The position numbers and the translations under genes are program-made. A DNA stretch of 29,601 nt from contig JASLIW010000107.1 in the NCBI GenBank assembly GCA_030152865.1, positions 1 to 29,601 of the forward strand, written 5' to 3'. This stretch comes from Bacteroides sp. (lineage in GTDB: Bacteria; Bacteroidota; Bacteroidia; Bacteroidales; Bacteroidaceae). This document shows, piece by piece, positions 16,080 to 23,340 of this stretch (position 1 is its first letter; every line of letters starts with the position of its first letter). The notes below the pieces were generated by a model. The model was given only the letters and a program-made list of their open reading frames with translations. It made no database searches and was not told the origin of the DNA.

Positions 16080-18374
16080 ATGAGAAAGATTATTCTTACC
16101 CTATGTCTTTGTTTAGGCATATTTCCCTTTTTACACGCACAGCGAGTAGGACTAGTGCTCAGTGGCGGAGGTGCAAAAGGTTTAACTCACATCGGTGTCA
16201 TTCGTGCATTAGAGGAGCATGGAATACCTATTGATTATATTACAGGCACATCTATGGGGGCTATTATTGGCTCACTTTATGCTATGGGATACTCGCCCGA
16301 TGATATGGTCAAACTTTTAAGTTCTGAAGACTTCAAACGTTGGTATACCGGACAAGTGGAATCGGAGTATGTTTATTTCTTTAAGAAAAACAGGGCCAAT
16401 CCTGAGTTTGTTAATATCCGCATGTCCATCAAAGACTCTATTCGCCTAAAGACACAGTTCTTGCCCTCTAGTGTGGTAGATCCTATCCAGATGAACATTG
16501 CCTTTATGCAGCTTTTTTCACAGGCTACAGCACATAGCAATCGCAATTTTGACAATCTATTCGTACCCTTTCGTTGCATAGCCTCAGATGTTTATGAAAA
16601 GAAGCCTATTATTCTTAGCTATGGTGATTTAGGTGATGCAGTAAGGGCATCAATGAGCTTCCCCTTTGTATTCAAACCCATCGAGATTGAGGGTACCTTA
16701 GCTTATGATGGTGGTATTTACAACAACTTCCCAGTAGATGTTATGATGAATGATTTCCACCCTGACATAGTGCTAGGAAGCGTTGTAGCACGTAATCCTG
16801 ATGCTCCACGCCAAGATGATTTAATGAGTCAGATTGACAATATGGTAATGCAAAAAACGGACTATACAATACCCGATTCACTCGGTATTGTAATCAAGTT
16901 TAGATACGATACCGTGAGCTTATTGGATATGCATCTTGTAAACGAACTCGACAAGATAGGCTACGACAAGACTGTTTCAATGATAGATAGTATCAAAGCA
17001 CGTATTCCTCGTCGTACAGCTGAAGAAAATGTGGCACTGAAACGGAAAATCTATAAGAGCAAGCTCCCTGAAATCCGCTTCAGAAAAATCATCATAGATG
17101 GAGCTAATCCTCAACAACAGAGTTTTATTCGCAAAGAGTTTTACAATGAAAACGATGAATACCTCACTTTTGATGAGATGAAGCGTGGATACTTTCGACT
17201 TTTATCAGGCAATATGATTCAAGAAATCATTCCTCATGCCATATATGATCCAGAAACGGGCTTTTATGACCTCCACTTAGATGTACAATTGCAGGATAAT
17301 GTATTGTTCCGTATTGGAGGAAACATCTCGACAACCAACTCTAATCAAATCTACCTAGGTGCTACCTATCAAGACTTAAACTACTATGCCAAGGAGTTCA
17401 GCTTTGACGGGCAGCTTGGTAAGGTTTATAATAATGCGCAATTAATGGCACGCGTGGACTTACCCACCAAAATACCTACATCTTATCGTTTGATAGCTTC
17501 TGCTAGCTCATTCGATTACTTTAAGAATGATAAACTCTTTAGTAGAAAATACAACCCTGTATTCAATAGCAACGATGAGTTTTTTGTGAAAGGCTTTATG
17601 GCACTGCCCTTCTTAACAACAAAACGAGCAGAATTAAGTATAGGTTATGGTAAACTCAGAGATCATTACTTCCAAACTAAAGTAATTGATTTTGATAGTG
17701 ACAAACAAGACAAATCTACCTACAACCTCTTTGGCGGTTCCTTAGGTATTATTAGCAATACGCTTAATGCCAAACAATTTGCTACAAACGGTTATAAAGA
17801 ATCTTTGGTAGCTCAAATATTCTCAGGAAAAGAATATTTTTATCCAGGTAACACCTCCGAGCAGCTGAAGGATAAAAACAACCATACCTGGCTACAACTT
17901 TCCTACAAAAGAGAACAGTACCATCCCATTTCAGATAAGTTCACCTTAGGCTGGTATGTAGATGCCCTGTACTCATCAAGAAACTTTTCTCAAAATTACA
18001 CAGCAACTATGATGCAGGCAGGTACTTTTGCACCTACTCCTCACAGCAAGTTGATCTACAATGAAGCCTTTAGAGCAAATCAGTATGGTGGATTTGGCAT
18101 TAAACCCATTGTACACTTAGGTAAAATTATACACCTGCGGACCGAATTATATGGCTTTATTCCTATCTTCCCTATCAAACAAGATGAAAATTCAAACCCT
18201 TATTATGGTAAATCATTTTCAAATGTTGAGTTTTTAGGAGAAAGTTCACTAATACTTAAACTTCCTTTTGGTTCGGTCTCAGCTTACGTAAACTATTATA
18301 GCTCACCAGCTAGGGAGTGGAATGTAGGCCTATCCATCGGTTGGCAGCTCTTTAACTATCGATTTATTGAGTAA
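16080..18374 (+). CDS. Patatin-like phospholipase fused to an outer-membrane barrel (PlpD type)
   Basis: A 764-aa protein of the patatin/Omp85 fusion type (type Vd autotransporter, like PlpD of Pseudomonas and FplA of Fusobacterium). Residues 1-20 are a signal peptide ending LHA. The patatin domain (about 22-320) has the oxyanion motif GGGAKG (29-34), the nucleophile elbow GTSMG with Ser58, and the dyad Asp210 in YDGG. A POTRA-like stretch (about 345-415) is followed by a C-terminal beta-strand-rich region (about 420-764) with alternating aromatic residues, ending LFNYRFIE. In known members the lipase is secreted through or anchored by the barrel and cleaves membrane phospholipids; its target here is unknown. 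It stands alone between htpG and the tRNA genes, with no clear terminator of its own. Confidence 0.93.
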   Translation: MRKIILTLCLCLGIFPFLHAQRVGLVLSGGGAKGLTHIGVIRALEEHGIPIDYITGTSMGAIIGSLYAMGYSPDDMVKLLSSEDFKRWYTGQVESEYVYFFKKNRANPEFVNIRMSIKDSIRLKTQFLPSSVVDPIQMNIAFMQLFSQATAHSNRNFDNLFVPFRCIASDVYEKKPIILSYGDLGDAVRASMSFPFVFKPIEIEGTLAYDGGIYNNFPVDVMMNDFHPDIVLGSVVARNPDAPRQDDLMSQIDNMVMQKTDYTIPDSLGIVIKFRYDTVSLLDMHLVNELDKIGYDKTVSMIDSIKARIPRRTAEENVALKRKIYKSKLPEIRFRKIIIDGANPQQQSFIRKEFYNENDEYLTFDEMKRGYFRLLSGNMIQEIIPHAIYDPETGFYDLHLDVQLQDNVLFRIGGNISTTNSNQIYLGATYQDLNYYAKEFSFDGQLGKVYNNAQLMARVDLPTKIPTSYRLIASASSFDYFKNDKLFSRKYNPVFNSNDEFFVKGFMALPFLTTKRAELSIGYGKLRDHYFQTKVIDFDSDKQDKSTYNLFGGSLGIISNTLNAKQFATNGYKESLVAQIFSGKEYFYPGNTSEQLKDKNNHTWLQLSYKREQYHPISDKFTLGWYVDALYSSRNFSQNYTATMMQAGTFAPTPHSKLIYNEAFRANQYGGFGIKPIVHLGKIIHLRTELYGFIPIFPIKQDENSNPYYGKSFSNVEFLGESSLILKLPFGSVSAYVNYYSSPAREWNVGLSIGWQLFNYRFIE

Positions 18375-18390
18375 AAAAGTACCCGTAAAG

Positions 18391-18421
18391 TTTGCTCGTA
18401 AACAAAAAGTCCCTATCTTTG
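18391..18421 (+). promoter_or_regulatory. Consensus promoter of the tRNA-Arg cluster
   Basis: TTTG (18391-18394), a 19-base spacer, TATCTTTG (18414-18421): a perfect match to the Bacteroidota promoter. Transcription should start about ten bases before the first tRNA. It begins 17 bases after the patatin gene stop. Confidence 0.88.
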
Positions 18422-18438
18422 CAAGCGTTAAACAAAAC

Positions 18439-18512
18439 GGTCGCGTAGCTCAACTGAATAGAGCATTTGACTACGGATCAAAAGGTTGCAGGTTTGAATC
18501 CTGCCGCGATCA
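18439..18512 (+). tRNA. tRNA-Arg (ACG), copy 1
   Basis: All four arms fold: acceptor GGTCGCG with CGCGATC, D arm GCTC/GAGC, anticodon stem TTTGA/TCAAA with loop CTACGGA (anticodon ACG, reading CGN codons), T arm GCAGG/CCTGC. The 3' CCA is not encoded. The D loop has A at position 19 and the T loop reads TTTGAAT with T at 56, so the usual G19-C56 contact becomes A19-U56. Confidence 0.96.
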
Positions 18513-18541
18513 CTTTTGATTAACAAAACAATGATTTAGAC

Positions 18542-18615
18542 GGTCGTGTAGCTCAACTGAATAGAGCATTTGACTACGGATCAAAAGGTTGCAGGTTTGA
18601 ATCCTGCCACGATCA
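18542..18615 (+). tRNA. tRNA-Arg (ACG), copy 2
   Basis: Identical to copy 1 except for two changes in the acceptor stem, GGTCGTG with CACGATC: the C6-G67 pair has become T6-A67, a compensatory pair. The anticodon is ACG. It is separated from copy 1 by 29 bases of unrelated sequence. Confidence 0.96.
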
Positions 18616-18644
18616 CTTCTAAACTCAGCATAACAAATACAAAC

Positions 18645-18718
18645 GGTCGCGTAGCTCAACTGAATAGAGCATTTGACTACGGATCAAAAGGTTGCAGGTT
18701 TGAATCCTGCCGCGATCA
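18645..18718 (+). tRNA. tRNA-Arg (ACG), copy 3
   Basis: Same sequence as copy 1, including the C6-G67 pair, with anticodon ACG. It follows copy 2 after another 29-base spacer and directly precedes the cluster terminator. Confidence 0.96.
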
Positions 18719-18721
18719 CTC

Positions 18722-18756
18722 AAAAGGAAGAAACTATAACGTTTCTTCCTTTTTTT
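18722..18756 (+). terminator. Intrinsic terminator of the tRNA-Arg cluster
   Basis: AAAAGGAAGAAAC (18722-18734), six-base loop, GTTTCTTCCTTTT (18741-18753), with a T-run to 18756. It starts four bases after the last tRNA. Confidence 0.9.
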
Positions 18757-18907
18757 ATCCCCCTGCCTAACTTACACCCTCCCATCTACATAACATTTTC
18801 CATTCTTTATTGTTATATAAACAAGAGAGTCAAAGCCCTAGCTTAAGAAAGCTATTTAGAACTTCTAAGGCTAGTTGCAGACTTGACGCACTATAAAATG
18901 TATCACT

Positions 18908-19678
18908 ATGAGTAAATTAAAACACAACCTTAAACAGTTTACAATCCTATTCTTTGTGCTTGGGGGAATTTTCAGCCTCAGTAGCTGCCTGAAGAGCAAA
19001 GACGACAAGTTCGACGAATTCAACGAGTACCTCCAAACTCACATCAATGATCGCTGGAAAGTGAGCTACTTGGATGAGTCAGAAGAGAACCAGTCAGCGC
19101 AACAATGGTATATTGTTTTTAATCGCAATGCTAATGACTACCAGTACACCTTTTCTGAAACACCTGTTTCAGAGAGCTATGACTTGGTTATGAAAGCACT
19201 CTCTATGTATGATCCCTACTCTGGATTATTCTTTATCAATACTTTAAAAAAGCGTGGAGAAGAGACTCTTCGTCAATCTGTATATCAGCTTAACTTAGAC
19301 CAAGACGACATACTTTTGGTAGAAAAAAATCATGATTCAGACAACTGGGGACGCGAGATACGCCTTAGCCGTGCATCCATAAAAGATCCTTTTCAGCTAG
19401 CGGGAAGTTGGAAGATAAACAATAGCGCTGAGGAGGAACAAGTAGTACAGTTTAATCCTGAACACGAACTGATTGTAAGTACCCCAACAGCAACTACAAA
19501 CCAGCAAATAAAGGGATATATCTGGAGAAAAGAGACAGCGGTACTGGAGATCTATGACTCACCCTCTATTGAGCCCAATAGTAAAGTCATAGACTATTAC
19601 ATAGCCAAGACGTGGACCGATACACAGATCGTTTTCCAATCCTATAAGGGACAGTTAACCCTACAAAAGAAAGAATAA
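18908..19678 (+). CDS. Hypothetical lipoprotein (256 aa)
   Basis: Unrecognised lipoprotein. The signal peptide (about 1-26) ends in the lipobox LSSC with Cys27, followed by LKSKDDKFDEFNEY, an acidic mature start. Two similar regions can be guessed, beginning NDRWKVSYLDE (about 47) and LAGSWKINNSAEE (about 163); the second resembles the GSW start of lipocalin-like barrels common in Bacteroidota lipoproteins, but I would not assign a family. No catalytic residues are evident. The next gene starts 26 bases later on the same strand, so the two are probably one transcript that ends at 20219. No convincing promoter was seen in the 150 bases upstream. Confidence 0.72.
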   Translation: MSKLKHNLKQFTILFFVLGGIFSLSSCLKSKDDKFDEFNEYLQTHINDRWKVSYLDESEENQSAQQWYIVFNRNANDYQYTFSETPVSESYDLVMKALSMYDPYSGLFFINTLKKRGEETLRQSVYQLNLDQDDILLVEKNHDSDNWGREIRLSRASIKDPFQLAGSWKINNSAEEEQVVQFNPEHELIVSTPTATTNQQIKGYIWRKETAVLEIYDSPSIEPNSKVIDYYIAKTWTDTQIVFQSYKGQLTLQKKE

Positions 19679-19704
19679 CAGCATGACACCTTAAAATAGA
19701 CACT

Positions 19705-20166
19705 ATGGAGTATATTAGTTTAATAGTTGCCTTTGCAGCTCTTGGGTTTAGTGTATTTACTTTTAGCATACATCAACGCATGCTGAGTAAGCTAAGACAT
19801 CGATTAGATGAAGCCTACCTAACCGAAGGAGCTCGAGACATACTAGCCCAAAAGAAAGCCTTTTTAATCGCTTTTATAAGCCGTACTAACGACCCGAATA
19901 AGATACAACTCAACATTCGTAATGATGGCTTTGCGACTGCTAGAAACATCCGCTTTAAGTTCAATCACCCCCAAACGGGTCAAGATGTAGGAGAAACCAT
20001 GCTCATCTCTGCTGCAAGCAGTCCAGAAATCCCAGCCGATGAGTACATTGTCATTAACTTAACATTTACAGAAAAGACACCCAAGGTGAGTCACATCCGA
20101 TTGTACTGGGACGATGAGTACAAACAAGGCAACCGCAGAAAAGCACTACTCCATTTACGTAGCTAA
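19705..20166 (+). CDS. Small membrane-anchored hypothetical protein (153 aa)
   Basis: Unrecognised. Residues 4-22 form one N-terminal transmembrane segment (ISLIVAFAALGFSVFTFSI), followed by a short basic, probably helical stretch (MLSKLRHRLDEAYL). Residues 55-145 look like one beta-sandwich-type domain: KIQLNIRNDGFATARNIRF, EYIVINLTFTE and VSHIRLYWDDEY. The phrase IRNDGFATARNI is reminiscent of repeats seen in CARDB/NEW3-like beta-sandwich domains, an inference only. It is co-oriented with, and 26 bases after, the lipoprotein gene. A strong bidirectional terminator follows after 15 bases. Confidence 0.65.
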   Translation: MEYISLIVAFAALGFSVFTFSIHQRMLSKLRHRLDEAYLTEGARDILAQKKAFLIAFISRTNDPNKIQLNIRNDGFATARNIRFKFNHPQTGQDVGETMLISAASSPEIPADEYIVINLTFTEKTPKVSHIRLYWDDEYKQGNRRKALLHLRS

Positions 20167-20181
20167 CTTATTGAAGACATA

Positions 20182-20219
20182 AAAAAAGACAGCTAGGAAG
20201 ATTCCTAGCTGTCTTTTTT
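20182..20219. terminator. Bidirectional intrinsic terminator
   Basis: A perfect 18-base stem with a two-base loop: AAAAAAGACAGCTAGGAA (20182-20199) with TTCCTAGCTGTCTTTTTT (20202-20219). It has a T-run on both strands and so can end both the plus-strand gene (stop 20166) and the convergent thioredoxin gene (stop 20251). Confidence 0.93.
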
Positions 20220-20250
20220 ACTTACCCAATTAATCTATCAGGTATGTTAT

Positions 20251-21354
20251 TTATAAAAGCTCATCCAAGAGCTCAGAAATAGCATCTCCTCTCAACCCTC
20301 TCTTTACAATAGTTCCATCAGGTCCAAATAAAATAATATGAGGAATACCTTTGATAGCATAGAGTTCTGTTGGAACACTATTAGCATCTAATATTTGATG
20401 CCAAGGGAGTTGTTCTTGTTCTAGCGCTTTCTTAGTATCGGCTAATTTATCCCACACAGCTACTCCTAAAATATCAAATTTGTCACTGTGGTATTTTTCG
20501 TACACTTTTTTAAGATTGGGCATTTCTGCACGACATGGGCCACACCAGCTCGCCCAGAAATCCACCAATACATATTTCCCTTTACCTACATAATCAGAAA
20601 GAGATACTTCAGTACCATCTTCTTGCTTAATTGTAAAGTCTGTAAACATTTTACCTTCTACAGTAGCTTTATAATTTTCAATACCTTTATTAAACTTGAG
20701 TATGTAAGGATTTGCGGCAATTTCTGGAGATAGCTTATCTATAAGTTCTATCTGCTCTTCTTGCGTAAGTACATTTTCTAGATTGGTAAAGGCCAATACA
20801 GAAAGTACATTGTCCGTGTTTTCGTCAAAGAATGCTAGAAGTCTCTCTTTGATTTGTGGTATTAACTCATTTTTATAGAGATTTTGAAAGTCATCTTGCA
20901 ATTGTTTTTTTGCATCCTCATCTATCTCATCATTCTGCATTTTCTCTACAAAAGTTCTATACTCTGCATTTATCTTCTCTTGCACCTCACCTAGCTCTTT
21001 TACTAGCTCACTGTGCTTTTTATTAACCGGACCACCTATCACTTCATTTTTAACAAAGTCTAAGCTGATTTGACCTGGTTCTAAAGGAAAAATAAGCATG
21101 GGGCTATTTACATCACTCTGGAGTGAGATAATAGCCACATCTGGCGTTTTCAACTCGTTTTCAAACTTTATCTGATTGGCAACTACAACAGTACTATCTA
21201 TCTTATCACCAACAAGGTTGGTCATATAGACCGTCTGACCATCCATCGAATCATCTGCTAGCTCCGAGCTAATCAAATACTTATTTGCTGATCCTCCACA
21301 AGAGCTCAAAACTATACCCCCAACTGCTAAGAGGGATGTACATAATCTTTTCAT
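20251..21354 (-). CDS. TlpA-like thioredoxin lipoprotein, copy A
   Basis: A 367-aa lipoprotein. Signal peptide with lipobox LSSC (Cys19), then CGGS; an N-terminal DUF4369-like beta domain (about 25-110); a helical linker (about 113-230); and a C-terminal TlpA/ResA-type thioredoxin domain (about 235-367) with the redox motif WCGPC, Cys271 and Cys274. A cis-Pro segment IKGIPHIILFGPDG is present. Such proteins act as membrane-tethered periplasmic thiol-disulfide oxidoreductases, often reductases in cytochrome c maturation or oxidative defence; the partner is unknown here. It is a tandem paralogue of the gene at 21534-22640. The 179-base gap and shared upstream elements suggest separate promoters. 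Confidence 0.9.
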   Translation of the reverse strand: MKRLCTSLLAVGGIVLSSCGGSANKYLISSELADDSMDGQTVYMTNLVGDKIDSTVVVANQIKFENELKTPDVAIISLQSDVNSPMLIFPLEPGQISLDFVKNEVIGGPVNKKHSELVKELGEVQEKINAEYRTFVEKMQNDEIDEDAKKQLQDDFQNLYKNELIPQIKERLLAFFDENTDNVLSVLAFTNLENVLTQEEQIELIDKLSPEIAANPYILKFNKGIENYKATVEGKMFTDFTIKQEDGTEVSLSDYVGKGKYVLVDFWASWCGPCRAEMPNLKKVYEKYHSDKFDILGVAVWDKLADTKKALEQEQLPWHQILDANSVPTELYAIKGIPHIILFGPDGTIVKRGLRGDAISELLDELL

Positions 21355-21395
21355 AATTAATTGTATATTAAAAAATATTTATTTATCGTAAGACT

Positions 21396-21409
21396 TAAAG
21401 ATACACTTT
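21396..21409 (-). promoter_or_regulatory. Upstream element shared by the tlpA-like paralogues (copy A)
   Basis: Minus strand AAAGTGTATCTTTA, containing TATCTTTA, one base off TAnnTTTG. The same 14 bases with one change occur upstream of copy B at 22667-22680. Conservation beside otherwise diverged flanks suggests a shared promoter. Confidence 0.38.
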
Positions 21410-21533
21410 AAATCCATATGGCATTATAAATCTGATTCTTTTTTACTCAAAATAGAATAGTTTTGTGCTGAAAAGAATCAAGAGTCAATACCGACTAGTA
21501 CTGACTCTTAATAAAACGCCTAAGAAATTGATT

Positions 21534-22640
21534 CTATAATAGTTGAGCTAGGGTTTTGGCTATCTCTTCCCCACGCAAGCCTCTCTTGATTATCGTCCCA
21601 TCGGGCGCAAAAAGAATAAGATGAGGAATACTTTTAATTACATAAATATCTGTAGCAATTCGTTGGGTGTTTACCATTTGTGGCCAAGGTAGCTGCTCCT
21701 CTTCCAAGGCCTTTGTCGTATCAGCGAGTTTATCCCACACAGCTACACCCAAAATATCAAACTTTTCACTGGAGTAGTTGGCATAAACTTCTTTTAGATT
21801 GGGCATTTCTGCACGACAAGGTCCACACCAACTCGCCCAAAAATCTACTAATACATATTTCCCTTTGCCTACATAATCAGAGAGTGATACCACTGTACCA
21901 TCCTCCTGCTTGATGCTAAAGTCCGTAAACATCTGCCCTTCTTCTGTAGGTTTGTAAGCCTCTAACTCAGCCTTAAATTGCTGTACAAATGAGTTTTGAG
22001 CTAGCTTAGGAGAAAGCTGTTGAATCAGTGCGATTTGTTTCTTCTTGGGAAGGTAATCTTGTAGCTGCTGAAAAGCAATCAGAGAAAGTTCATTAGCTGT
22101 GTTTTCATGGAAGAACGATTGTAGTTTATCTTTCGTTTTCTCACGTGCTCCTCTTCCATATTTAGTTTGGTATTCTTCTTGCAATGCAAACTTAGCCTCT
22201 TGATCCAAATCGTTACGCATCATTTCTTGCGCAAAAGTCTGATAAGCACTTGCCACCTCTTCTTGTATTGCTTTTAGATCAGCACGCAAAAGCTGATACT
22301 TCTGATTGAGAAGACCTCCTCCAGTGGCAGTGTTTTGCTCAAAATCTAAAACTGTCTCTCCGGCTTCCAACGGGAAAACCATTCGGTATCGTTTTCCATC
22401 TTTATGAAGACGAACAACTGCTACCTCTGGCTCAGTACATATTCCTTCAAAAGAAAATTGTCCATCCTTTATTAACGTACTGTCTAATTTGTCACCTGCA
22501 AGATTGGCAAGGTAGATCATCTGCCCATCCAAGGAGTGAGTATCAAGTGTAGCCTCTACCACATATTGATTCGATGATCCTCCACAGGAGGCTAAAAGAA
22601 CTCCTCCTAAAAGAGCGAGTGTGATAAGTCGTTTTTTCAT
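21534..22640 (-). CDS. TlpA-like thioredoxin lipoprotein, copy B
   Basis: A 368-aa paralogue of the gene at 20251-21354, with the same layout: lipobox LASC (Cys19), DUF4369-like beta domain, helical linker, and a TlpA thioredoxin domain with WCGPC (Cys272, Cys275). The thioredoxin domains of the two are nearly the same from MFTDF to MPNLK, differing at two positions by eye, and the next stretch, FDILGVAVWDKLADT, is unchanged. The beta domain and linker differ much more. Translation starts are alike too (AATTAATTATGAAAA in both). The sequence fits a tandem duplication, with the redox domain kept and the N-terminal part changed, perhaps for another partner. No clear terminator lies between the two genes, so partial read-through into copy A is possible. 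Confidence 0.9.
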   Translation of the reverse strand: MKKRLITLALLGGVLLASCGGSSNQYVVEATLDTHSLDGQMIYLANLAGDKLDSTLIKDGQFSFEGICTEPEVAVVRLHKDGKRYRMVFPLEAGETVLDFEQNTATGGGLLNQKYQLLRADLKAIQEEVASAYQTFAQEMMRNDLDQEAKFALQEEYQTKYGRGAREKTKDKLQSFFHENTANELSLIAFQQLQDYLPKKKQIALIQQLSPKLAQNSFVQQFKAELEAYKPTEEGQMFTDFSIKQEDGTVVSLSDYVGKGKYVLVDFWASWCGPCRAEMPNLKEVYANYSSEKFDILGVAVWDKLADTTKALEEEQLPWPQMVNTQRIATDIYVIKSIPHLILFAPDGTIIKRGLRGEEIAKTLAQLL

Positions 22641-22666
22641 AATTAATTGAATAAGTTTACTAGCTC

Positions 22667-22680
22667 TAAATATACACTTT
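22667..22680 (-). promoter_or_regulatory. Upstream element shared by the tlpA-like paralogues (copy B)
   Basis: Minus strand AAAGTGTATATTTA, containing TATATTTA, one base off TAnnTTTG, placed 26 bases before the ATG of copy B. It matches the element at 21396-21409 in 13 of 14 bases. Confidence 0.38.
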
Positions 22681-22778
22681 TATCTAGTAGCTCATCTTAA
22701 AAGAGCAAATACTTTTTATCACAAATCTCCTTATTTAACTAACCCATTTTAAAACATAAGTGAATCTCTATGCAATCA

Positions 22779-22810
22779 TTTGTCTCCGTTCTATAAAAGC
22801 ACTAATTTAG
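22779..22810 (+). promoter_or_regulatory. Candidate promoter of the HsdR-N-like gene
   Basis: TTTG (22779-22782), a 20-base spacer, TAATTTAG (22803-22810), one mismatch from TAnnTTTG. It ends 23 bases before the ATG at 22834. If it is real, the alternative TTG start at 22780 lies inside the promoter and cannot be used. Confidence 0.42.
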
Positions 22811-22833
22811 CTTTACAACTAAGAAACAAAGCA

Positions 22834-23283
22834 ATGAATCAGCTTCACCTCCCAGCAGCCGAGCTCAAAATAATCCAAAAAGAAAACAAACCTTATGTGT
22901 TTGATATTCTACGCAAAAAATACATCCTGATTACTCCTGAAGAATGGGTACGCCAGCACTTTGTACACTTCTTAATCCAACATAAGGAGTTTCCTAAATC
23001 ACTCATGGCCAATGAAGTCTTACTCCACCTTAATGGTATGCAAAGAAGATGTGATACCGTAGTCTATCAAAGAGACCTCAAACCCAAACTTATTATTGAG
23101 TACAAAGCTCCTCACATTAAGATCGATCAGAAAGTTTTCAACCAAATCAGCCGATACAATTTTGTACTCCAAGTAGACTATCTTATTGTAAGTAATGGAC
23201 TCCAACACTATTATTGCAAGATGGATTATGCCAACAAAAGCTATACCTTCATGCCTGAGATTCCTTTATATGCAGACCTATAA
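22834..23283 (+). CDS. Stand-alone HsdR N-terminal-type nuclease-fold protein
   Basis: A 149-aa protein matching the N-terminal nuclease domain of type I restriction R subunits (HSDR_N_2 family) without the helicase part. Visible: ILITPEEWVRQHFVHFLI (31-48), Glu61, RRCDTVVY with Asp74, and KPKLIIEYKAP with Glu89 and Lys91, which together form a PD-(D/E)xK-type site. The C-terminal RYNFVLQVDYLIVSNG segment is also typical. No methyltransferase, specificity or helicase gene is nearby, so this is not a restriction system. The role of such single-domain proteins, widespread in Bacteroidota, is unknown to me. The ATG at 22834 was chosen over a TTG at 22780 because of the promoter candidate and the domain start. 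The stop overlaps the T-run of the convergent terminator. Confidence 0.8.
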   Translation: MNQLHLPAAELKIIQKENKPYVFDILRKKYILITPEEWVRQHFVHFLIQHKEFPKSLMANEVLLHLNGMQRRCDTVVYQRDLKPKLIIEYKAPHIKIDQKVFNQISRYNFVLQVDYLIVSNGLQHYYCKMDYANKSYTFMPEIPLYADL

Positions 23284-23312
23284 AAAAAGGGAACAAGTCT
23301 GCACTTATTCCC
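23282..23312 (-). terminator. Intrinsic terminator of the nlpE-like gene
   Basis: Minus strand GGGAATAAGT (23312-23303), four-base loop, ACTTGTTCCC (23298-23289), then seven Ts (23288-23282). The single G-U pair forms only on the minus strand (it is C-A on the plus strand), so it serves the minus-strand lipoprotein gene. Confidence 0.85.
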
Positions 23313-23340
23313 TTCCTAACTGTTTTAGCTTTCATCTATT

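Noticed and set aside
18439..18718. Three near-identical repeats separated by equal 29-base spacers, like a CRISPR array
   Set aside because: The repeats are 74 bases long and each folds as a complete tRNA-Arg; there is no cas gene.
18570..18770. 66-codon open frame over the tRNA genes
   Set aside because: It lies inside tRNA copies 2 and 3 and the terminator; its sequence is just translated tRNA.
22834..23283. A restriction-modification system around the HsdR-N-like gene
   Set aside because: No methyltransferase, specificity subunit or helicase motor is found nearby; neighbours are redox and envelope lipoproteins.
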